A stretch of DNA of 7,241 nucleotides from an uncultured Bacteroidales bacterium (GTDB lineage: Bacteria; Bacteroidota; Bacteroidia; Bacteroidales; UBA932). Shown piece after piece: positions 1 to 4,825 of this stretch. The notes below the pieces were generated by a model. The model saw nothing but the letters and a program-made list of their open reading frames with translations. It was not told the origin of the DNA and ran no database searches. Numbering within the stretch: position 1 is the first letter of the stretch; each line of letters starts with the position of its first letter. Position numbers and translations under genes: made by a program. The DNA lies in assembly GCA_905236955.1 (NCBI GenBank), contig CAJOQW010000179.1:1-7241 (forward strand), written 5' to 3'.

Positions 1-500
1 ACATCTTCAACTCCCATACCGACCGCCTGAAGATGGCCAACATCGCCCAGATAGTGAATGTCCTGCAGGCCATGATCCTGACGAAGGGTGATGAGATAGT
101 GCTCACTCCGACCTACCATGTATTCCGCATGTACAACGTCCACCAGAACGCGCGCTTTGTGCCCACATCGCAGAACTCCCTCAGCGCCAAAGCTCCCAAC
201 GGTAAGGTTTACCCGACTTTCAGCACCAGCGCATCGTGCTCGGAATCAGGCGATTACAACATCTCCCTCTCCAATCCCCTCCTGGATAAGGAGCAGACCG
301 TGGAACTGGAATTCGACGCCCTCAGGCCCTCGGACGTGAGCGGTGAGATACTCCGCTCCGCGAATGTAGGCGACTATAACGACTTCGGCGCCGACGCGGA
401 ACGCGTGACGCCGAAGGCATTCAGGGATTTCAAGGTGAAGGGCGGGACGATAACCGTCACTCTTCCCCCTTGCTCGATAGTGGTCCTCAAGGTCCGTTAA
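1..500 (+). CDS. GH51 alpha-L-arabinofuranosidase, C-terminal part (5' end outside window)
   Basis: The reading frame is open from the left edge (first full codon at 3) to TAA at 498-500, giving about 165 residues. It begins with FNSHTDRLKMANIAQ and continues NVLQAMILT and LTPTYHVFRMYNVHQ, which are hallmark sequences of the last part of the catalytic domain of family GH51 arabinofuranosidases. The beta-rich C-terminal domain follows and ends in the usual GGTITVTLPPCSIVVLKV pattern. Family enzymes release terminal arabinofuranose from arabinan and arabinoxylan by a retaining mechanism. The catalytic glutamates lie upstream of this window, so activity and any signal peptide cannot be judged. 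An ATG at 33 is internal, not the start, because family homology continues upstream of it. Its stop interlocks with that of the convergent rubrerythrin gene. Family assignment is confident; substrate is inferred from the family. Confidence 0.9.
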   Translation, partial: IFNSHTDRLKMANIAQIVNVLQAMILTKGDEIVLTPTYHVFRMYNVHQNARFVPTSQNSLSAKAPNGKVYPTFSTSASCSESGDYNISLSNPLLDKEQTVELEFDALRPSDVSGEILRSANVGDYNDFGADAERVTPKAFRDFKVKGGTITVTLPPCSIVVLKVR

Positions 501-1039
501 TAATTCTCGCTCTTTAGCTCGAAATAGCTCTTGGGATGGTTGCAGCACGGGCACATCTCGGGAGCTTTTTTCCCGATTACCACATGGCCGCAGTTGCGGC
601 ATACCCAGATGCAATCGCCCTCGCGTGAGAACACGACGCCGTCCTCGATGTTGGCGGCGAGCTTGCGGTAGCGCTCCTCGTGGTGTTTCTCGATGGCGCC
701 GACCATGCGGAATTTTGCCGCGATTTCCTTGAAGCCTTCTTCGTCTGCTTCCTTGGCCATGCGGTCGTACATGTCGGTCCATTCGAAATTCTCGCCGTCG
801 GCAGCGGCCTTCAGGTTGGCGACCGTGTCGGGAATGCTGCCGCCGCAAAGGTACTTGAACCAGAGTTCGGCATGTTCCTTTTCGTTGGCGGCGGTTTCGG
901 TGAAGATGGCAGCTATCTGCTCATATCCTTCTTTCTTGGCCTTGGAAGCGAAGAAAGTGTACTTGTTGCGGGCCTGCGATTCGCCGGCGAAGGCTTCCAG
1001 CAGGTTCTTTTCGGTTTTTGTTCCTTTAAGTTCTTTCAT
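497..1039 (-). CDS. rbr: Rubrerythrin (diiron peroxidase with rubredoxin-like domain)
   Basis: This 180-residue protein has the classical rubrerythrin layout. A ferritin-like four-helix diiron domain covers about residues 1-135, with likely iron ligands E20, E53 and H56 (motif EKEH), E97 and E100, and E117 and H120 (ExxH). A C-terminal rubredoxin-type site follows, with C147-x-x-C150 and C163-x-x-C166. Rubrerythrins are cytoplasmic NAD(P)H-linked peroxidases that reduce hydrogen peroxide in anaerobes. The start is placed at the ATG at 1039 (MKELKGT). An upstream in-frame TTG at 1048 would add three residues, but it lies inside the predicted -7 box, so transcription probably begins after it. 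C165 gives CPCC where CPxC with a non-cysteine is usual. The gene follows the phosphatase gene by 24 bases but appears to have its own promoter. Confidence 0.95.
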   Translation of the reverse strand: MKELKGTKTEKNLLEAFAGESQARNKYTFFASKAKKEGYEQIAAIFTETAANEKEHAELWFKYLCGGSIPDTVANLKAAADGENFEWTDMYDRMAKEADEEGFKEIAAKFRMVGAIEKHHEERYRKLAANIEDGVVFSREGDCIWVCRNCGHVVIGKKAPEMCPCCNHPKSYFELKSENY

Positions 1040-1045
1040 GATACA

Positions 1046-1075
1046 CAAATATAAGCAATAATACTATTCAAACAA
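1046..1075 (-). promoter_or_regulatory. Bacteroidota-type promoter of rubrerythrin
   Basis: Reading the minus strand, TTG (1075-1073) is followed after 19 bases by TATATTTG (1053-1046), a perfect match to the Bacteroidota -7 consensus TAnnTTTG with near-consensus spacing. The -33 element lies inside the last codons of the phosphatase gene. Only six bases separate the box from the rubrerythrin ATG, so the transcript should have almost no leader. The motif is seen directly; its activity is inferred. Confidence 0.6.
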
Positions 1076-2758
1076 GCCCCCAAGGCTCCTGTCCAGGTAG
1101 AACTGCCCGTTTTCCACCATATAGACGGCGGGACAGGGGGTGGAGACTTCGCGTTCGGCGCCGTCGTTTTCGGTGTAATACACCCTGGACTGGAACGCCG
1201 GAATGCGCAGCTGCCTGCCGTCCTTGCGGACAAACAGTGTGGGATATTCTTCGCCCGGTACCACCTCGAGACCGCAGCCGTCGAACAGCTGCAGGTGCGA
1301 TACGTATATTTCCCCTGTCAGCTTTTCGAGTTCGGCCCGGGAGGGGAAGCCCAGCTCACGGCAGACATAATCGTTGAGCTGGGTATTGGTAAGCATGCCC
1401 ACAGGCCTTTCCCCGCGCGGGTTGTACACGGCCAGGAACAAGTCTTCGCCGGTATGGTTGCCGCTGGTGAAGCCGATGTGGGTACGGGTGGTATAAATGC
1501 CGCAGATTACGCTCTGTAGGTTGCTGCTGGACGACACCTGCATGTAGTCGCCTTCCACGCGGGTCATGCAGGACTTGATGGCATTCAGTTCCGAAGGCTT
1601 GAGGTCGATGCCGGCATGCTCCTTGAACATGGGCATTATCTCGCCCTCCCGGCACTCCTTGAGCAGGCCGGCCATCTTATAGGACGAGGTGTGGCAGTCC
1701 TTGATGCCGACGAACATGGAATCGAGGCCCTTGGCCGCATACTGGCGGTAGCGGGCGTCTCCCAGGGTGATGCCGGAGTTGCCGTGGTCGGAGGTCACCA
1801 CTATGGTGGTGTTGCCGTCCTTCCTGGCGAAGTCGAGGGCCACCTTGAAAGCCCTGTCGAACTCGATGAATTCCGTGATGGCCTCCACAGGATCCTTGGA
1901 ATGAGCGCCGTAATCGACCTTGCTGCCCTCTATCATCAGGAAGAAGCCGTCCTTGTCCTTGCTCAGGATGTCGATGGCCTTCGCCGTCATCTCGCTGAGG
2001 GAAGGCTCGTCCGAGGGGTCGCGGTCTATTTCGAAATCCATGATGTTCTCGTTGAACAGGGCCCATACCTTCCCCTCCTTGGCGGCACGGAAGCCTTCCA
2101 CGTCGTCTTCGAGCAGGGTGGCCCCGTTCGCGCGGATGACCGCCCGCATGTCGTCGTCAAGTATGCCCGTGCCGCCGCCGAACATCACGTCCAGATCCTG
2201 CGAGGCTATCTGCCTGCCGAGGTCGTGATAGCGGCTGCGAAGCGCGGAGTGGGCAGCCGTTGCTGCGGGTGTGGCGTGCGGGAATATGGTTGTGACCACC
2301 ATTCCCACCGCTTTCCCCTTCTTGATCTTGGCAGCCTCGAGTACTGTCGCCGCCGGCTGCCATGCCTTGTCGGGATCGGTCGGAAGCACGTCCTGCCCGG
2401 GATGAGGCTCTGGATAGATGGAAATGTTGCCCACCCTGGAAGGTACGCCGCACATATAGCCCGACATCCCTGGAGCGGAGTCGGGGATGATGGCGTCGGA
2501 AAGGCGGCTCTGCACAAGGCCGCAGATGTAAGGATCGAGGTAGAGGGGCTTGTCGAGGGAATCCTTCATGTAGCGCTGGTACCACCTGGCGGTGGCTAAC
2601 AGGCTTGTGGAAGTGCCGTCGGTAAGCATGAAGATGACGTTCCTGGAAGGTTTTACCTTTTCGGGAAGACCGGGCTTGTTCCCCGGTGCCGTGCAGGCCG
2701 CGAACACCGTCGCCGCCGCAGCGAGTATAAAAAGAAACTTTTTCATAATATGGATCAT
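1064..2758 (-). CDS. Lipoprotein alkaline phosphatase (PhoA superfamily)
   Basis: This 564-residue protein starts with a lipoprotein signal peptide: MKK, a hydrophobic run, then VFAAC with the lipidated cysteine at 22, so it should be membrane-anchored outside the cytoplasm. The alkaline phosphatase active site can be followed in full. D47 is in TDGTS, nucleophile S94 in PDSA, T163 in HATPAA, and R174 matches the phosphate-binding arginine of E. coli PhoA. E277, D282 and H286 lie in IEGSKVDYGAH, D324-H325 in TSDHG, and H435 in NHTGED. H161 and Y283 replace E. coli D153 and K328, as in many non-enteric members. It should hydrolyse phosphomonoesters using two zinc ions and magnesium. The ATG at 2758 overlaps the ABC-F stop as ATGA, suggesting translational coupling. 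The ATG at 2746 (MKKFLF) is an alternative start giving 560 residues. The loop after S94 departs from the common DSAAA pattern. Confidence 0.92.
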   Translation of the reverse strand: MIHIMKKFLFILAAAATVFAACTAPGNKPGLPEKVKPSRNVIFMLTDGTSTSLLATARWYQRYMKDSLDKPLYLDPYICGLVQSRLSDAIIPDSAPGMSGYMCGVPSRVGNISIYPEPHPGQDVLPTDPDKAWQPAATVLEAAKIKKGKAVGMVVTTIFPHATPAATAAHSALRSRYHDLGRQIASQDLDVMFGGGTGILDDDMRAVIRANGATLLEDDVEGFRAAKEGKVWALFNENIMDFEIDRDPSDEPSLSEMTAKAIDILSKDKDGFFLMIEGSKVDYGAHSKDPVEAITEFIEFDRAFKVALDFARKDGNTTIVVTSDHGNSGITLGDARYRQYAAKGLDSMFVGIKDCHTSSYKMAGLLKECREGEIMPMFKEHAGIDLKPSELNAIKSCMTRVEGDYMQVSSSSNLQSVICGIYTTRTHIGFTSGNHTGEDLFLAVYNPRGERPVGMLTNTQLNDYVCRELGFPSRAELEKLTGEIYVSHLQLFDGCGLEVVPGEEYPTLFVRKDGRQLRIPAFQSRVYYTENDGAEREVSTPCPAVYMVENGQFYLDRSLGGLFE

Positions 2759-4515
2759 TCTTTTTCCGATAATTCCAGCCAGCGGAGTTCCTTTCCGTCG
2801 AGCAGCGGACCGAGTTCGCCGAAACGGCGCGAAGCCTGTTCCAGTTCCTGGTACCCGAGGGTGCCGCCGTTCATCTTTACGGCAAGTCCCTCCTTTTCCG
2901 CCGTAAGGGCGGCGATCTCCCTTTCAAGGGCTTCCATCTCGCGCTTTTCCTTGAAACTGAGCCGGGCCGGCCTTGCGGCCCTGGGAGTCTTCGACACTGC
3001 AGGCTTCGGAGAGGCCGCCTTCTTCGACTTCATCTTCTCCATCTCACGATACTCCGAGAAATGTCCCACGTAATCCTTGATCCTTCCCTCTCCGGTGAAC
3101 ACCAGCAGATGGTCCGCGAGACGGTCGAGGAAATGGCGGTCGTGGGACACCATCAGAAGCGTGCCTTCATACTCTTTCAAGTATTCTTCCAGGACATCCA
3201 TCGTAACTATGTCAAGGTCGTTGGTAGGCTCGTCAAGTATCAGCAGATTAGGCTGCCGCATGAGGATTGTGAGCAGATACAGACGCCTTTTCTCCCCTCC
3301 CGAAAGCTTGGAGATACGGGTATTCAGCATGTCATGGGAGAAAAGGAAGCGCCCCAGCAGGCGGGTGTCACCCACAGTCTCGAGAACGGTCTGGCCTTCG
3401 TCGAAGGCCATGCCTTCCTGGCGGTAGAGCCCAGTCTTGAGCGACTCTCCCCTCTCGACCGTGCCGGTCATCACCCCGTCTTCGGGTATATTGCCCGCAA
3501 GGATGTTTATGAAGGTGCTCTTGCCTATTCCGTTGGGGCCCACAATGCCTATCTTCTCCCCTTTCTGGAAGCTGTAGTTGAAGTCGCTCACTATGGGGGT
3601 GCTACCGAATCCGAAACCAAGATGCTTGCAGTCTATCACCTTGCGTCCCAGACGCGAGCTGGCCGCCACCTCGCCCATATCCACCGTACCGGTCCTGTAC
3701 ACCGCCTCGGAGCGTTCCTGCAGGCGGTAGAAATTCTCTTTGCGGTACTTGGCCTTGCCGGTGCGGGCGCATGGGGTCGCATGCATCCACTCGAGTTCCC
3801 TCCTCAGGAGGTTGCGCACCTTGTCGGTCACGGCGTTGTAGTTGTCTATGCGCTCCTGCCGCTTTTCGAGATAATTCTCGTAATCGCCTTTGTATGTGTA
3901 GATCGATCCGTGGTCCAACTCCATTACGGTGTTGCACACCCGGTCCAGGAAATAACGGTCGTGGGTGACCATCAGCAGTGTCCTGCGGGAATGGCCGAGC
4001 TGGTCTTCCAGATATTCGATGGCCTCTATGTCGAGATGGTTGGTGGGCTCGTCGAGGATCATGAAGTCGGGTTCGGACGCGAGCATCTCCACGAGGGCGA
4101 CCCGCTTGACCTCCCCTCCTGAAAGCTGCCCCATGAGCCTTTCCCCGCTCCTGAGGCCGAATTCGGTAAGATGTCTGGTGATCCTAAGGCGGTATTCATC
4201 CAGCTGCCCGGAATCGAGATGCTCAGTCCACCGGGTGCTCCCTGAAAGCACCTGTTCCATTATGGTGTTCTGCGGGTCGAAAGGGTAATCCTGCTCCAGG
4301 AAAGAGATGCGGATATCCTTGAGGAACAGGATTTTGCCGCCCGAGTCGCTGTGATCCTTGCCGGACAGTATGCGCATAAGGGTGGTCTTCCCGCTGCCGT
4401 TCGGGGCTATCAGGGCTATCTTGTCCCCTTCGTTCACGTTGAAGCTGATATCCTCGAACAGGATCTTCGGCCCGTACGACTTGGAGATGTGCTCTATCTG
4501 GAGGAAACTCGGCAT
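2755..4515 (-). CDS. uup: ABC-F family ATPase, Uup-like
   Basis: This soluble protein has two ATP-binding cassettes and no membrane segment. Counting from the ATG at 4515 (586 residues), cassette 1 has Walker A at 37-45 (APNGSGKTT, with Ala in the usual first Gly position), signature LSGGE at 131-135, Walker B ending in D155-E156, and H185. A linker of about 225-275 contains the basic segment ARTGKAKYRKENFYRLQ typical of Uup. Cassette 2 has Walker A 326-334, LSGGE 404-408, D428-E429 and H458. A lysine- and proline-rich stretch leads to a charged coiled coil (about 515-586), the Uup-type C-terminal domain. ABC-F proteins act on ribosomes or translation-linked processes; Uup has been connected to ribosome function and to DNA-structure stability. 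A start at ATG 4539 or TTG 4542 would precede the -7 box at 4528-4521, so 4515 is preferred. Resistance-type ABC-F proteins usually lack this C-terminal arrangement, so a housekeeping role is likelier. Confidence 0.88.
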   Translation of the reverse strand: MPSFLQIEHISKSYGPKILFEDISFNVNEGDKIALIAPNGSGKTTLMRILSGKDHSDSGGKILFLKDIRISFLEQDYPFDPQNTIMEQVLSGSTRWTEHLDSGQLDEYRLRITRHLTEFGLRSGERLMGQLSGGEVKRVALVEMLASEPDFMILDEPTNHLDIEAIEYLEDQLGHSRRTLLMVTHDRYFLDRVCNTVMELDHGSIYTYKGDYENYLEKRQERIDNYNAVTDKVRNLLRRELEWMHATPCARTGKAKYRKENFYRLQERSEAVYRTGTVDMGEVAASSRLGRKVIDCKHLGFGFGSTPIVSDFNYSFQKGEKIGIVGPNGIGKSTFINILAGNIPEDGVMTGTVERGESLKTGLYRQEGMAFDEGQTVLETVGDTRLLGRFLFSHDMLNTRISKLSGGEKRRLYLLTILMRQPNLLILDEPTNDLDIVTMDVLEEYLKEYEGTLLMVSHDRHFLDRLADHLLVFTGEGRIKDYVGHFSEYREMEKMKSKKAASPKPAVSKTPRAARPARLSFKEKREMEALEREIAALTAEKEGLAVKMNGGTLGYQELEQASRRFGELGPLLDGKELRWLELSEKE

Positions 4516-4520
4516 GATTG

Positions 4521-4528
4521 CAAAAATA
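4521..4528 (-). promoter_or_regulatory. Bacteroidota -7 box for the ABC-F/phosphatase operon
   Basis: The minus strand reads TATTTTTG here, a perfect TAnnTTTG match, followed by only five bases (CAATC) and then the ATG at 4515. No good TTG lies at the expected -33 distance. The position supports 4515 as the start codon and predicts an extremely short leader. Activity is inferred from the motif. Confidence 0.5.
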
Positions 4529-4546
4529 CTGCTTTTCATCAAACTA

Positions 4547-4572
4547 TTGTGCAGCTATTTTTCGCATCTTTG
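4547..4572 (+). promoter_or_regulatory. Possible promoter of the GNAT-thrA transcription unit
   Basis: CATCTTTG at 4565-4572 matches TAnnTTTG except for the first base. A TTG at 4547-4549 lies 15 bases upstream, which is shorter than the usual spacing. The box ends four bases before the ATG at 4577, so transcription would begin at or next to that ATG. It lies back to back with the ABC-F -7 box in a 61-base divergent gap. The match is weaker than that of the rubrerythrin promoter. Confidence 0.4.
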
Positions 4573-4576
4573 CAAC

Positions 4577-4825
4577 ATGGAGACAAGGCCTGCCGTAACA
4601 GGGGACATCCCCCGGATCATGCACCTTATCGACCGTGCACGGGAGATAATGCGCTCCAACGGCAATATGCACCAGTGGAACGACGGTTACCCTTCGGTGG
4701 AAGCCATAGAAAAGGACATACGCCTGGGGCACGGCTTCTCGTATTGCGGGCTGATCTACCTGGAGTCCGGCGCGGAACGCCTTGCCTATCAACTTATCCT
4801 TGATAAAAAAGAATCTTTGCGATGA
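4577..4825 (+). CDS. Internally deleted GNAT-family acetyltransferase (in-frame remnant)
   Basis: This 82-residue reading frame runs from ATG 4577 to TGA 4823-4825. Residues 1-52 resemble the N-terminus of a GNAT family common in Bacteroidota and Firmicutes: R-x-A-x-x-x-D-I-P-x-I-M, then a helix ending AREIMRSNGNMHQW, then DGYPS and EKDI. Residues 53-74 (GFSYCGLIYLESGAERLAYQ) resemble the last two strands of the same family, normally found about 85-90 residues further on. The missing part would contain the acetyl-CoA binding loop (R/Q-x-x-G-x-G/A), so acetyltransferase activity is not expected. The frame is kept across the junction near 4730-4738. The stop overlaps the thrA start as ATGA, so translation here may feed thrA. 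The frame is open further upstream, but that part is antisense to ABC-F and unrelated. A naturally short family or an assembly collapse are alternatives. Confidence 0.72.
   Translation: METRPAVTGDIPRIMHLIDRAREIMRSNGNMHQWNDGYPSVEAIEKDIRLGHGFSYCGLIYLESGAERLAYQLILDKKESLR

Noticed and set aside
680..1061. Overlapping plus-strand frames opposite rubrerythrin
   Set aside because: They are shadows of the rubrerythrin gene with no recognisable family features.
1616..2599. 327-codon open frame on the plus strand
   Set aside because: It is antisense to the alkaline phosphatase, which has a complete active site. The composition is typical of a shadow frame.
3000..3060. Lysine/proline-rich stretch near the ABC-F C-terminus as a possible frameshift or foreign insert
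   Set aside because: Such a flexible, basic linker before the C-terminal coiled coil is normal for Uup-like proteins and the frame is continuous.
3061..4122. 353-codon open frame on the plus strand
   Set aside because: It lies wholly opposite the ABC-F gene, whose motifs are unmistakable. The plus-strand product has no recognisable family and is explained by codon bias in GC-rich DNA.
4358..4576. Upstream extension of the GNAT reading frame to an ATG at 4358
   Set aside because: This part is antisense to the ABC-F N-terminus, and GNAT similarity begins exactly at the methionine at 4577, just after a -7-like box.
4812..4819. AATCTTTG as a promoter for thrA
   Set aside because: It differs from TAnnTTTG at the first base, has no well-placed TTG, and ends two bases before the ATG, so transcription would begin within or after the thrA start codon, while KFGG at residues 6-9 requires that start. 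It is more likely coding sequence of the GNAT remnant.
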